Below, piece after piece: positions 26,795 to 41,100 of a stretch of DNA of 64,000 nucleotides; the first letter of the stretch is position 1; every line of letters begins with the position of its first letter. The notes beneath the pieces are model-generated. The model worked only from the letters and a program-made list of their open reading frames with translations, searched no databases and had not been told where the DNA came from. Made by a program: the position numbers and the translations under genes. The stretch is from Glandiceps talaboti (taxonomy: Eukaryota; Hemichordata; Enteropneusta; Spengelidae), in the NCBI RefSeq assembly GCF_964340395.1, contig NC_135571.1, forward strand, positions 15,897,027 to 15,961,026, written 5' to 3'.

Positions 26795-29082
26795 GTATAA
26801 ACCGCTTTTTAAACTTGTTTTAAAAACCGTTCGATAGAGGTCAAAAACCTGTACAATAGATTCAAAACTAGTAAAACTCTGTTAATACATGTTTTAAAAC
26901 TGGTCAAAACCTATTCAAACCAATTAAAATTTTGTGTAAACGACTAAAAACATGTTAAAACCAGTCAAAACTATTCAAAACGGATGAAAACGGGACAAAA
27001 TCTGTCCAAAGTAGTCCAAAACTTTGGCAAACGAGTTAAAACTGGGTAAGATATGGCCACATCGGTTCAAAAAGCAGTGAAAACAATCTAAAATCTGTGA
27101 AAACGATTCAAAACCAATTGAAACCGATCGAAACATGTCTAAACTGAGTGAATACCGGTCAAAACCTCTCCACACAGGAATAAAATATGTGCAAATTTGT
27201 TAAAACCGGTTAAAACCTATTAAAACCATTTTAAACCAGTCAAAACCTGTCGGAATCAGTCCAAAACATACGCAAATGAGTAAAAACTGGTACAAATAAC
27301 TCCAAACCGGTTTTAAACAGGTCAACACCAACCATAAAAATGTCAAAACCTGTGCAAATATGTTAAAACCTCAAAAATCCAGTTGGAAACTGTCCAAAGC
27401 GGTCAAAACCTGTCGTAACCATTCCAAACAAGTCGAAACTCGACCAGACCTGTCCACAATGGGTGCAATTTATTCAAAACCTGTCCAAGCTGGTCCAAAC
27501 CAGTGTAAAACCGATGCAAACGAGTTGATACCGATCAAAACCTGTCCAAACCTGTGCAAAATCTGTGGAAACCTGTCAAAACTTTTCCGAACCAGTCTAA
27601 AACCTTTCCAAACGAGTTAAAACTGGTCAAAACCTGTGTATACTGTTTTAAATCTTTCAAAATCGATCAACATTCGTCAAAACTTTTGCAAAACATTTAA
27701 AACCTGTCCAAACAAGTCAAAACCTGTTAGAAATTATTCGAAACAGGTCGAAACCTGTCCAACCTGGTCCAAAACAGGTTCAAAGGAGTCAAAATCTATA
27801 TAAAATTGTCAAAACCTGTGCACACCTGTCAAATCCTCACAGAACCAGTTCGAAATCTGTCCAAAGCGGTCCAAACCTGTCGTAAAATAGGTTTAATTGA
27901 TTTAAAACCTGTCCAAACTGGTCCAAACTAGTGTGAAACATATGCAAACTGATCGGTACCTGTCCACAGCAGTTTCAAACTTGTCAAAAGCGATAGAAAC
28001 TGGTTCAAACCTGTACAAAATCTGTGGAAACTTGTCATAACTTTTTCAAACCAGACCGAAACCATTAGAAGCGGTCAAAACCTGTTGCAAACGAGTCAAA
28101 ACTGGTCAAAACCTGTCTATACATTTGTCAAAAATTGTGCAAAAGATTCAAAACCAGGTTTAGATAGACTTAGTCTGGTTGGGGTTTCACGTGTTTTGAT
28201 TACTTCTGGACAATTTTGGACAAGTTTATAAAAGGTTTTCGACCGGTTTTGAAACTTTTGCACGGTTTTGGTCAATTTTGTTCGGTTTGAAACCAGTGTG
28301 AGCAAGTTTTACCTAGTTTTGACTATTTTGCAACATGTTTTGACAGAGTTTAAGTTAGTATAGGAACAAACTGGTCCGAAACCAGTGCAAAAACTCAAAA
28401 CCGTTCAAAATCTGTGGAAACAAACTCAAAACCAGTCAAAATCAGTAAAAAACCGGTGGAAATCTATTCAAAACCAAAAACCTTATCTCATCTGTCCATA
28501 TCTGTCCACAACCATTCTAAACCTGTTATACCAATCAAAACAGATAAAAAGCGGTGATTATTGGTGCAATTTGGTCCAAACCTTTTGCAAACGATTCAAA
28601 ACTGATCAAAATCTATTCAAAACAGTTGATATTCTATGCAAACGACTTAAAACAGGTTAAAACCAATCAAAACTATTCAAAACAAATGAAAACGGGACAC
28701 AACCTGTCCAAAGCAGTCCAAAACTCGGGCAAACGAGTCCACATCTGTTCCTACCAGGTCTAAAATATTTGCAATTGATTCAAATTCTATAGAATCTGGT
28801 CAAAACCAGTCCATAATCTGTGCAAACGACAAAAAACTGATAAAAAACTCTCAAAACAATTTTTAAACAGGTCAAAACCAATGAATACCGGGCAATCTGG
28901 TCCAAACATTGTCCAAACCGGTAAAAACCGATCGAAATTGGTCAAAACCGGTGTAAACTAGTCAAAATTTGCCAAAACATGTCCGAACTCGTTTCTAACA
29001 ATTCAAAACAAACAAAACCGGTCAAAACCTGTAGACATTAGTCCAAAACCTGTTTAAACGTGTACAAAGCTGGTACAAATCA
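26795..29082 (+). repeat. HOR unit 13 (2288 bp, 9-bp deletion)
   Basis: Inverted block at 28157-28359. It lacks the 9 bp near 27456, has a private T interrupting the A-run near 27335, and carries GGTGGAAAT like units 8 and 12. Confidence 0.94.
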
Positions 29083-31354
29083 GTATAAACCGCTTTTTAA
29101 ACTTGTTTTAAAAACCGTTCGATAGAGGTCAAAAACCTGTACAATAGATTCAAAACTAGTAAAACTCTGTTAATACATGTTTTAAAACTGGTCAAAACCT
29201 ATTCAAACCAATTAAAATTTTGTGTAAACGACTAAAAACATGTTAAAACCAGTCAAAACTATTCAAAACGGATGAAAACGGGACAAAATCTGTCCAAAGT
29301 AGTCCAAAACTTTGGCAAACGAGTTAAAACTGGGTAAGATATGGCCACATCGGTTCAAAAAGCAGTGAAAACAATCTAAAATCTGTGAAAACGATTCAAA
29401 ACCAATTGAAACCGATCGAAACATGTCTAAACTGAGTGAATACCGGTCAAAACCTCTCCACACAGGAATAAAATATGTGCAAATTTGTTAAAACCGGTTA
29501 AAACCTATTAAAACCATTTTAAACCAGTCAAAACCTGTCGGAATCAGTCCAAAACATACGCAAATGAGTAAAAACTGGTACAAATAACTCCAAACCGGTT
29601 TTAAACAGGTCAACACCAACCAAAAAAATGTCAAAACCTGTGCAAATATGTTAAAACCTCAAAAATCCAGTTGGAAACTGTCCAAAGCGGTCAAAACCTG
29701 TCGTAACCATTCCAAACAAGTCGAAACTCGACCAGACCTGTCCACAATGGGTGCAATTTATTCAAAACCTGTCCAAGCTGGTCCAAACCAGTGTAAAACC
29801 GATGCAAACGAGTTGATACCGATCAAAACCTGTCCAAACCTGTGCAAAATCTGTGGAAACCTGTCAAAACTTTTCCGAACCAGTCTAAAACCTTTCCAAA
29901 CGAGTTAAAACTGGTCAAAACCTGTGTATACTGTTTTAAATCTTTCAAAATCGATCAACATTCGTCAAAACTTTTGCAAAACATTTAAAACCTGTCCAAA
30001 CAAGTCAAAACCTGTTAGAAATTATTCGAAACAGGTCGAAACCTGTCCAACCTGGTCCAAAACAGGTTCAAAGGAGTCAAAATCTATATAAAATTGTCAA
30101 AACCTGTGCACACCTGTCAAATCCTCACAGAACCAGTTCGAAATCTGTCCAAAGCGGTCCAAACCTGTCGTAAAATAGGTTTAATTGATTTAAAACCTGT
30201 CCAAACTGGTCCAAACTAGTGTGAAACATATGCAAACTGATCGGTACCTGTCCACAGCAGTTTCAAACTTGTCAAAAGCGATAGAAACTGGTTCAAACCT
30301 GTACAAAATCTGTGGAAACTTGTCATAACTTTTTCAAACCAGACCGAAACCATTAGAAGCGGTCAAAACCTGTTGCAAACGAGTCAAAACTGGTCAAAAC
30401 CTGTCTATACATTTGTCAAAAATTGTGCAAAAGATTCAAAACCAGGTTTAGATAGACTTAGTCTGGTTGGGGTTTCACGTGTTTTGATTACTTCTGGACA
30501 ATTTTGGACAAGTTTATAAAAGGTTTTCGACCGGTTTTGAAACTTTTGCACGGTTTTGGTCAATTTTGTTCGGTTTGAAACCAGTGTGAGCAAGTTTTAC
30601 CTAGTTTTGACTATTTTGCAACATGTTTTGACAGAGTTTAAGTTAGTCCGAAACCAGTGCAAAAACTCAAAACCGTTCAAAATCTGTGGAAACAAACTCA
30701 AAACCAGTCAAAATCAGTAAAAAACCGGTGCAAACCTATTCAAAACCAAAAACCTTATCTCATCTGTCCATATCTGTCCACAACCATTCTAAACCTGTTA
30801 TACCAATCAAAACAGATAAAAAGCGGTGATTATTGGTGCAATTTGGTCCAAACCTTTTGCAAACGATTCAAAACTGATCAAAATCTATTCAAAACAGTTG
30901 ATATTCTATGCAAACGACTTAAAACAGGTTAAAACCAATCAAAACTATTCAAAACAAATGAAAACGGGACACAACCTGTCCAAAGCAGTCCAAAACTCGG
31001 GCAAACGAGTCCACATCTGTTCCTACCAGGTCTAAAATATTTGCAATTGATTCAAATTCTATAGAATCTGGTCAAAACCAGTCCATAATCTGTGCAAACG
31101 ACAAAAAACTGATAAAAAACTCTCAAAACAATTTTTAAACAGGTCAAAACCAATGAATACCGGGCAATCTGGTCCAAACATTGTCCAAACCGGTAAAAAC
31201 CGATCGAAATTGGTCAAAACCGGTGTAAACTAGTCAAAATTTGCCAAAACATGTCCGAACTCGTTTCTAACAATTCAAAACAAACAAAACCGGTCAAAAC
31301 CTGTAGACATTAGTCCAAAACCTGTTTAAACGTGTACAAAGCTGGTACAAATCA
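29083..31354 (+). repeat. HOR unit 14 (2272 bp, 9-bp and 16-bp deletions)
   Basis: Inverted block at 30445-30647. It has the same deletion pair as unit 10 but the right-hand ATTCGTC marker, so it is a recombinant between marker sets. Confidence 0.94.
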
Positions 31355-33635
31355 GTATAAACCACTTTTAAACTTGTTTTAAAAACCGTTCGATAGAGGT
31401 CAAAAACCTGTACAATAGATTCAAAACTAGTAAAACTCTGTTAATACATGTTTTAAAACTGTTCAAAACCTATTCCAACCAATTAAAATTTTGTGCAAAC
31501 GACTAAAAACATGTTAAAACCAGTCAAAACTATTCAAAACGGATGAAAACGGGACAAAATCTGTCCAAAGTAGTCCAAAACTTTGGCAAACGAGTTAAAA
31601 CTGGGTAAGATATGGCCACATCGGTTCAAAAAGCAGTGAAAACAATCTAAAATCTGTGAAAACGATTCAAAACCAATTGAAACCGATCGAAACATGTCTA
31701 AACTGAGTGAATACCGGTCAAAACCTCTCCACACAGGAATAAAATATGTGCAAATTTGTTAAAACCGGTTAAAACCTATTAAAACCATTTTAAACCAGTC
31801 AAAACCTGTCGGAATCAGTCCAAAACATACGCAAATGAGTAAAAACTGGTACAAATAACTCCAAACCGGTTTTAAACAGGTCAACACCAACCAAAAAAAA
31901 TGTCAAAACCTGTGCAAATATGTTAAAACCTCAAAAATTCAGTTGGAAACTGTCCAAAGCGGTCAAAACCTGTCGTAACCATTCCAAACAAGTCGAAACT
32001 CGACCAGACCTGTCCATGAGGTCCACAATGGGTGCAATTTATTCAAAACCTGTCCAAGCTGGTCCAAACCAGTGTAAAACCGATGCAAACGAGTTGATAC
32101 CGATCAAAACCTGTCCAAACCTGTGCAAAATCTGTGGAAACCTGTCAAAACTTTTCCGAACCAGTCTAAAACCTTTCCAAACGAGTTAAAACTGGTCAAA
32201 ACCTGTGTATACTGTTTTAAATCTTTCAAAATCGATCAACATTCGTCAAAACTTTTGCAAAACATTTAAAACCTGTCCAAACAAGTCAAAACCTGTTAGA
32301 AATTATTCGAAACAGGTCGAAACCTGTCCAACCTGGTCCAAAACAGGTTCAAAGGAGTCAAAATCTATATAAAATTGTCAAAACCTGTGCACACCTGTCA
32401 AATCCTCACAGAACCAGTTCGAAATCTGTCCAAAGCGGTCCAAACCTGTCGTAAAATAGGTTTAATTGATTTAAAACCTGTCCAAACTGGTCCAAACTAG
32501 TGTGAAACATATGCAAACTGATCGGTACCTGTCCACAGCAGTTTCAAACTTGTCAAAAGCGATAGAAACTGGTTCAAACCTGTACAAAATCTGTGGAAAC
32601 TTGTCATAACTTTTTCAAACCAGACCGAAACCATTAGAAGCGGTCAAAACCTGTTGCAAACGAGTCAAAACTGGTCAAAACCTGTCTATACATTTGTCAA
32701 AAATTGTGCAAAAGATTCAAAACCAGGTTTAGATAGACTTAGTCTGGTTGGGGTTTCACGTGTTTTGATTACTTCTGGACAATTTTGGACAAGTTTATAA
32801 AAGGTTTTCGACCGGTTTTGAAACTTTTGCACGGTTTTGGTCAATTTTGTTCGGTTTGAAACCAGTGTGAGCAAGTTTTACCTAGTTTTGACTATTTTGC
32901 AACATGTTTTGACAGAGTTTAAGTTAGTCCGAAACCAGTGCAAAAACTCAAAACCGTTCAAAATCTGTGGAAACAAACTCAAAACCAGTCAAAATCAGTA
33001 AAAAACCGGTGCAAACCTATTCAAAACCAAAAACCTTATCTCATCTGTCCATATCTGTCCACAACCATTCTAAACCTGTTATACCAATCAAAACAGATAA
33101 AAAGCGGTGATTATTGGTGCAATTTGGTCCAAACCTTTTGCAAACGATTCAAAACTGATCAAAATCTATTCAAAACAGTTGATATTCTATGCAAACGACT
33201 TAAAACAGGTTAAAACCAATCAAAACTATTCAAAACAAATGAAAACGGGACACAACCTGTCCAAAGCAGTCCAAAACTCGGGCAAACGAGTCCACATCTG
33301 TTCCTACCAGGTCTAAAATATTTGCAATTGATTCAAATTCTATAGAATCTGGTCAAAACCAGTCCATAATCTGTGCAAACGACAAAAAACTGATAAAAAA
33401 CTCTCAAAACAATTTTTAAACAGGTCAAAACCAATGAATACCGGGCAATCTGGTCCAAACATTGTCCAAACCGGTAAAAACCGATCGAAATTGGTCAAAA
33501 CCGGTGTAAACTAGTCAAAATTTGCCAAAACATGTCCGAACTCGTTTCTAACAATTCAAAACAAACAAAACCGGTCAAAACCTGTAGACATTAGTCCAAA
33601 ACCTGTTTAAACGTGTACAAAGCTGGTACAAATCA
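31355..33635 (+). repeat. HOR unit 15 (2281 bp, 16-bp deletion)
   Basis: Inverted block at 32726-32928. It carries CTGTTCAAAACC and ATTCCAACC near 31459-31482, markers shared with unit 16, so units 15 and 16 look like a recent duplication. Confidence 0.94.
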
Positions 33636-35916
33636 GTAGAAACCACTTTTAAACTTGTTTTAAAAACCGTTCGATAGAGGTCAAAAACCTGTACAATAGA
33701 TTCAAAACTAGTAAAACTCTGTTAATACATGTTTTAAAACTGTTCAAAACCTATTCCAACCAATTAAAATTTTGTGCAAACGACTAAAAACATGTTAAAA
33801 CCAGTCAAAACTATTCAAAACGGATGAAAACGGGACAAAATCTGTCCAAAGTAGTCCAAAACTTTGGCAAACGAGTTAAAACTGGGTAAGATATGGCCAC
33901 ATCGGTTCAAAAAGCAGTGAAAACAATCTAAAATCTGTGAAAACGATTCAAAACCAATTGAAACCGATCGAAACATGTCTAAACTGAGTGAATACCGGTC
34001 AAAACCTCTCCACACAGGAATAAAATATGTGCAAATTTGTTAAAACCGGTTAAAACCTATTAAAACCATTTTAAACCAGTCAAAACCTGTCGGAATCAGT
34101 CCAAAACATACGCAAATGAGTAAAAACTGGTACAAATAACTCCAAACCGGTTTTAAACAGGTCAACACCAACCAAAAAAAATGTCAAAACCTGTGCAAAT
34201 ATGTTAAAACCTCAAAAATTCAGTTGGAAACTGTCCAAAGCGGTCAAAACCTGTCGTAACCATTCCAAACAAGTCGAAACTCGACCAGACCTGTCCATGA
34301 GGTCCACAATGGGTGCAATTTATTCAAAACCTGTCCAAGCTGGTCCAAACCAGTGTAAAACCGATGCAAACGAGTTGATACCGATCAAAACCTGTCCAAA
34401 CCTGTGCAAAATCTGTGGAAACCTGTCAAAACTTTTCCGAACCAGTCTAAAACCTTTCCAAACGAGTTAAAACTGGTCAAAACCTGTGTATACTGTTTTA
34501 AATCTTTCAAAATCGATCAACATTCGTCAAAACTTTTGCAAAACATTTAAAACCTGTCCAAACAAGTCAAAACCTGTTAGAAATTATTCGAAACAGGTCG
34601 AAACCTGTCCAACCTGGTCCAAAACAGGTTCAAAGGAGTCAAAATCTATATAAAATTGTCAAAACCTGTGCACACCTGTCAAATCCTCACAGAACCAGTT
34701 CGAAATCTGTCCAAAGCGGTCCAAACCTGTCGTAAAATAGGTTTAATTGATTTAAAACCTGTCCAAACTGGTCCAAACTAGTGTGAAACATATGCAAACT
34801 GATCGGTACCTGTCCACAGCAGTTTCAAACTTGTCAAAAGCGATAGAAACTGGTTCAAACCTGTACAAAATCTGTGGAAACTTGTCATAACTTTTTCAAA
34901 CCAGACCGAAACCATTAGAAGCGGTCAAAACCTGTTGCAAACGAGTCAAAACTGGTCAAAACCTGTCTATACATTTGTCAAAAATTGTGCAAAAGATTCA
35001 AAACCAGGTTTAGATAGACTTAGTCTGGTTGGGGTTTCACGTGTTTTGATTACTTCTGGACAATTTTGGACAAGTTTATAAAAGGTTTTCGACCGGTTTT
35101 GAAACTTTTGCACGGTTTTGGTCAATTTTGTTCGGTTTGAAACCAGTGTGAGCAAGTTTTACCTAGTTTTGACTATTTTGCAACATGTTTTGACAGAGTT
35201 TAAGTTAGTCCGAAACCAGTGCAAAAACTCAAAACCGTTCAAAATCTGTGGAAACAAACTCAAAACCAGTCAAAATCAGTAAAAAACCGGTGCAAACCTA
35301 TTCAAAACCAAAAACCTTATCTCATCTGTCCATATCTGTCCACAACCATTCTAAACCTGTTATACCAATCAAAACAGATAAAAAGCGGTGATTATTGGTG
35401 CAATTTGGTCCAAACCTTTTGCAAACGATTCAAAACTGATCAAAATCTATTCAAAACAGTTGATATTCTATGCAAACGACTTAAAACAGGTTAAAACCAA
35501 TCAAAACTATTCAAAACAAATGAAAACGGGACACAACCTGTCCAAAGCAGTCCAAAACTCGGGCAAACGAGTCCACATCTGTTCCTACCAGGTCTAAAAT
35601 ATTTGCAATTGATTCAAATTCTATAGAATCTGGTCAAAACCAGTCCATAATCTGTGCAAACGACAAAAAAATGATAAAAAACTCTCAAAACAATTTTTAA
35701 ACAGGTCAAAACCAATGAATACCGGGCAATCTGGTCCAAACATTGTCCAAACCGGTAAAAACCGATCGAAATTGGTCAAAACCGGTGTAAACTAGTCAAA
35801 ATTTGCCAAAACATGTCCGAACTCGTTTCTAACAATTCAAAACAAACAAAACCGGTCAAAACCTGTAGACATTAGTCCAAAACCTGTTTAAATGTGTACA
35901 AAGCTGGTACAAATCA
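33636..35916 (+). repeat. HOR unit 16 (2281 bp, 16-bp deletion)
   Basis: Inverted block at 35007-35209. Same private markers as unit 15. A private AAATG appears near 35671 where other units read AACTG. Confidence 0.94.
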
Positions 35917-38196
35917 GTATAAACCACTTTTAAACTTGTTTTAAAAACCGTTCGATAGAGGTCAAAAACCTGTACAATAGATTCAAAACTAGTAAAACTC
36001 TGTTAATACATGTTTTAAAACTGGTCAAAACCTATTCAAACCAATTAAAATTTTGTGCAAACGACTAAAAACATGTTAAAACCAGTCAAAACTATTCAAA
36101 ACGGATGAAAACGGGACAAAATCTGTCCAAAGTAGTCCAAAACTTTGGCAAACGAGTTAAAACTGGGTAAGATATGGCCACATCGGTTCAAAACCAGTGA
36201 AAACAATCTAAAATCTGTGAAAACGATTCAAAACCAATTGAAACCGATCGAAACATGTCTAAACTGAGTGAATACCGGTCAAAACCTCTCCACACAGGAA
36301 TAAAATATGTGCAAATTTGTTAAAACCGGTTAAAACCTATTAAAACCATTTTAAACCAGTCAAAACCTGTCGGAATCAGTCCAAAACATACGCAAATGAG
36401 TAAAAACTGGTACAAATAACTCCAAACCGGTTTTAAACAGGTCAACACCAACCAAAAAAAATGTCAAAACCTGTGCAAATATGTTAAAACCTCAAAAATT
36501 CAGTTGGAAACTGTCCAAAGCGGTCAAAACCTGTCGTAACCATTCCAAACAAGTCGAAACTCGACCAGACCTGTCCATGAGGTCCACAATGGGTGCAATT
36601 TATTCAAAACCTGTCCAAGCTGGTCCAAACCAGTGTAAAACCGATGCAAACGAGTTGATACCGATCAAAACCTGTCCAAACCTGTGCAAAATCTGTGGAA
36701 ACCTGTCAAAACTTTTCCGAACCAGTCTAAAACCTTTCCAAACGAGTTAAAACTGGTCAAAACCTGTGTATACTGTTTTAAATCTTTCAAAATCGATCAA
36801 CATTCGTCAAAACTTTTGCAAAACATTTAAAACCTGTCCAAACAAGTCAAAACCTGTTAGAAATTATTCGAAACAGGTCGAAACCTGTCCAACCTGGTCC
36901 AAAACAGGTTCAAAGGAGTCAAAATCTATATAAAATTGTCAAAACCTGTGCACACCTGTCAAATCCTCACAGAACCAGTTCGAAATCTGTCCAAAGCGGT
37001 CCAAACCTGTCGTAAAATAGGTTTAATTGATTTAAAACCTGTCCAAACTGGTCCAAACTAGTGTGAAACATATGCAAACTGATCGGAACCTGTCCACAGC
37101 AGTTTCAAACTTGTCAAAAGCGATAGAAACTGGTTCAAACCTGTACAAAATCTGTGGAAACTTGTCATAACTTTTTCAAACCAGACCGAAACCATTAGAA
37201 GCGGTCAAAACCTGTTGCAAACGAGTCAAAACTGGTCAAAACCTGTCTATACATTTGTCAAAAATTGTGCAAAAGATTCAAAACCAGGTTTAGATAGACT
37301 TAGTCTGGTTGGGGTTTCACGTGTTTTGATTACTTCTGGACAATTTTGGACAAGTTTATAAAAGGTTTTCGACCGGTTTTGAAACTTTTGCACGGTTTTG
37401 GTCAATTTTGTTCGGTTTGAAACCAGTGTGAGCAAGTTTTACCTAGTTTTGACTATTTTGCAACATGTTTTGACAGAGTTTAAGTTAGTCCGAAACCAGT
37501 GCAAAAACTCAAAACCGTTCAAAATCTGTGGAAACAAACTCAAAACCAGTCAAAATCAGTAAAAAACCGGTGCAAACCTATTCAAAACCAAAAACCTTAT
37601 CTCATCTGTCCATATCTGTCCACAACCATTCTAAACCTGTTATACCAATCAAAACAGATAAAAAGCGGTGATTATTGGTGCAATTTGGTCCAAACCTTTT
37701 GCAAACGATTCAAAACTGATCAAAATCTATTCAAAACAGTTGATATTCTATGCAAACGACTTAAAACAGGTTAAAACCAATCAAAACTATTCAAAACAAA
37801 TGAAAACGGGACACAACCTGTCCAAAGCAGTCCAAAACTCGGGCAAACGAGTCCACATCTGTTCCTACCAGGTCTAAAATATTTGCAATTGATTCAAATT
37901 CTATAGAATCTGGTCAAAACCAGTCCATAATCTGTGCAAACGACAAAAAACTGATAAAAAACTCTCAAAACAATTTTTAAACAGGTCAAAACCAATGAAT
38001 ACCGGGCAATCTGGTCCAAACATTGTCCAAACCGGTAAAAACCGATCGAAATTGGTCAAAACCGGTGTAAACTAGTCAAAATTTGCCAAAACATGTCCGA
38101 ACTCGTTTCTAACAATTCAAAACAAACAAAACCGGTCAAAACCTGTAGACATTAGTCCAAAACCTGTTTAAACGTGTACAAAGCTGGTACAAATCA
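35917..38196 (+). repeat. HOR unit 17 (2280 bp, 16-bp deletion)
   Basis: Inverted block at 37287-37489. The last unit without the 1035-bp segment. It already shows the CAAAACCAGTG form near 36190 (one base shorter) that characterises units 18-22, so it is transitional between the two HOR types. Confidence 0.94.
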
Positions 38197-41100
38197 GTAT
38201 AAACCGCTTTTAAACTTGTTTTAAAAACCGTTCGATAGAGGTCAAAAACCTGTACAATAGATTCAAAACTAGTAAAACTCTGTTAATACATATTTTAAAA
38301 CTGTAAAAAGATCAACACTTGTTTAAACCTGTGCAAAACAGTCAAAACCTGTCCTAACGAGTCTAAAACTGTTAAAATCATTCCAAACTGGTCGAAACCT
38401 TTCCAAATAGGTGAAACACCCGTGCAATTTATTCAAAGCCGGTCAAAACCTGTCCAAACCACGTCAACACAGGTGCAAACGAGTCAATACCGATCAGAAT
38501 TTGTCCAAAACAATGGAAACCTATCTAAAACCATTACAAATAGGTGAAAACTATACCAAACCGGTTGAAACTGGTCGAAACCGGTCAAAACCGTGCAAAA
38601 CTTGTTAAAGCTTGTGCACATATGTCAAACTCACCTCAACAAACTAGTCCAAACAGGTCAAAACCCGACCAAACCTGTCGAAATCTATTCATCCAGGTCC
38701 TAAATAGGTGTATTTGACGTAGAACATGTCCAAACCGAAACTTGTCGAAAACCTGTCTAAACTGTTCACACCCGATAAAAACAGGTCCAAAACTGTGCAA
38801 AATGTGTGCACACCTCTTAAAACTTGGCAAAACATGTACAAAACATTCCAAAACGGTTATAACCTGTCCAAACAAGTGAAAAAACCTATGCAAACGAGTC
38901 AAAATCGGTTGACAACCGGTGCAAACCTGATCAAAAAACTGTGTAAATCTGTCAAAATCGTTTATAACTATTACAAAACTTGCATAAAACGAGTCAAAAT
39001 TCAACAAAAATAATTTCAAATCGGTCAAAACTAAAACTAATCGGTCGAAACCTGTCCAAAGAAGTCGAAAACCTGTGCAATTTAGGCCAAACCGGTCAAT
39101 ACATGTCCAATCTAGGTCAAAATATAAGCATACGAGTCAAAACCTGTTAAAACTTCCTAAAACAAGTTTTTGACTGACCAAAACCGATAAAAAGTACTCA
39201 AAATCTGTGTAAAGCTTTCCAATCCTGTCGAAAACATGTCAAAACTTATCACACCAGTCTATATCTGTCCACAACCATTCCAAACCCATCAAAACGGATA
39301 AAAACCGGTGCAAACCTTTTCCAAACGAATCAAAACTGGTCAAAACCTATTCAAACCAATTAAAATTTTGTGCAAACGACTAAAAACATGTTAAAACCAG
39401 TCAAAACTATTCAAAACGGATGAAAACGGGACAAAATCTGTCCAAAGTAGTCCAAAACTTTGGCAAACGAGTTAAAACTGGGTAAGATATGGCCACATCG
39501 GTTCAAAACCAGTGAAAACAATCTAAAATCTGTGAAAACGATTCAAAACCAATTGAAACCGATCGAAACATGTCTAAACTGAGTGAATACCGGTCAAAAC
39601 CTCTCCACACAGGAATAAAATATGTGCAAATTTGTTAAAACCGGTTAAAACCTATTAAAACCATTTTAAACCAGTCAAAACCTGTCGGAATCAGTCCAAA
39701 CCATACGCAAATGAGTAAAAACTGGTACAAATAACTCCAAACCGGTTTTAAACAGGTCAACACCAACCAAAAAAAAAGTCAAAACCTGTGCAAATATGTT
39801 AAAACCTCAAAAATTCAGTTGGAAACTGTCCAAAGCGGTCAAAACCTGTCGTAACCATTCCAAACAAGTCGAAACTCGACCAGACCTGTCCATGAGGTCC
39901 ACAATAGGTGCAATTTATTCAAAACCTGTCCAAGCTGGTCCAAACCAGTGTAAAACCGATGCAAACGAGTTGATACCGATCAAAACCTGTCCAAACCTGT
40001 GCAAAATCTGTGGAAACCTGTCAAAACTTTTCCGAACCAGTCTAAAACCTTTCCAAACGAGTTAAAACTGGTCAAAACCTGTGTATACTGTTTTAAATCT
40101 TTCAAAATCGATCAACATTCGTCAAAACTTTTGCAAAACATTTAAAACCTGTCCAAACAAGTCAAAACCTGTTAGAAATTATTCGAAACAGGTCGAAACC
40201 TGTCCAACCTGGTCCAAAACAGGTTCAAAGGAGTCAAAATCTATATAAAATTGTCAAAACCTGTGCACACCTGTCAAATCCTCACAGAACCAGTTCGAAA
40301 TCTGTCCAAAGCGGTCCAAACCTGTCGTAAAATAGGTTTAATTGATTTAAAACCTGTCCAAACTGGTCCAAACTAGTGTGAAACATATGCAAACTGATCG
40401 GTACCTGTCCACAGCAGTTTCAAACTTGTCAAAAGCGATAGAAACTGGTTCAAACCTGTACAAAATCTGTGGAAACTTGTCATAACTTTTTCAAACCAGA
40501 CCGAAACCATTAGAAGCGGTCAAAACCTGTTGCAAACGAGTCAAAACTGGTCAAAACCTGTCTATACATTTGTCAAAAATTGTGCAAAAGATTCAAAACC
40601 AGGTTTAGATAGACTTAGTATGGTTGGGGTTTCACATGTTTTGATTACTTCTGGACAATTTTGGACAAGTTTATAAAAGGTTTTCGACCGGTTTTGAAAC
40701 TTTTGCACGGTTTTGGTCAATTTTGTTCGGTTTGAAACCAGTGTGAGCAAGTTTTACCTAGTTTTGACTATTTTGCAACATGTTTTGACAGAGTTTAAGT
40801 TAGTATAGGAACAAACTGGTCCGAAACCAGTGCAAAAACTCAAAACCTTTCAAAATATGTGGAAACAAACTCAAAACCAGTCAAAATCAGTAAAAAACCG
40901 GTGCAAACCTATTCAAAACCAAACACCTTATCTCATCTGTCCATATCTGTCCACAACCATTCTAAACCTGTTATATCAATCAAAACAGATAAAAAGCGGT
41001 GATTATTGGTGCAATTTGGTCCAAACCTTTTGCAAACGATTCAAAACTGATCAAAATCTATTCAAAACAGTTGATATTCTATGCAAACGACTTAAAACAG

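Noticed and set aside
38636-39028. 130-codon minus-strand open frame with an opposed 95-codon plus-strand frame, repeated at 41968-42360
   Set aside because: It lies wholly in the satellite and its product is a low-complexity series of F, V, G and R reflecting the 10-11 bp element. In units 20-22 the frames are shortened or shifted by small indels. There is no domain or start context.
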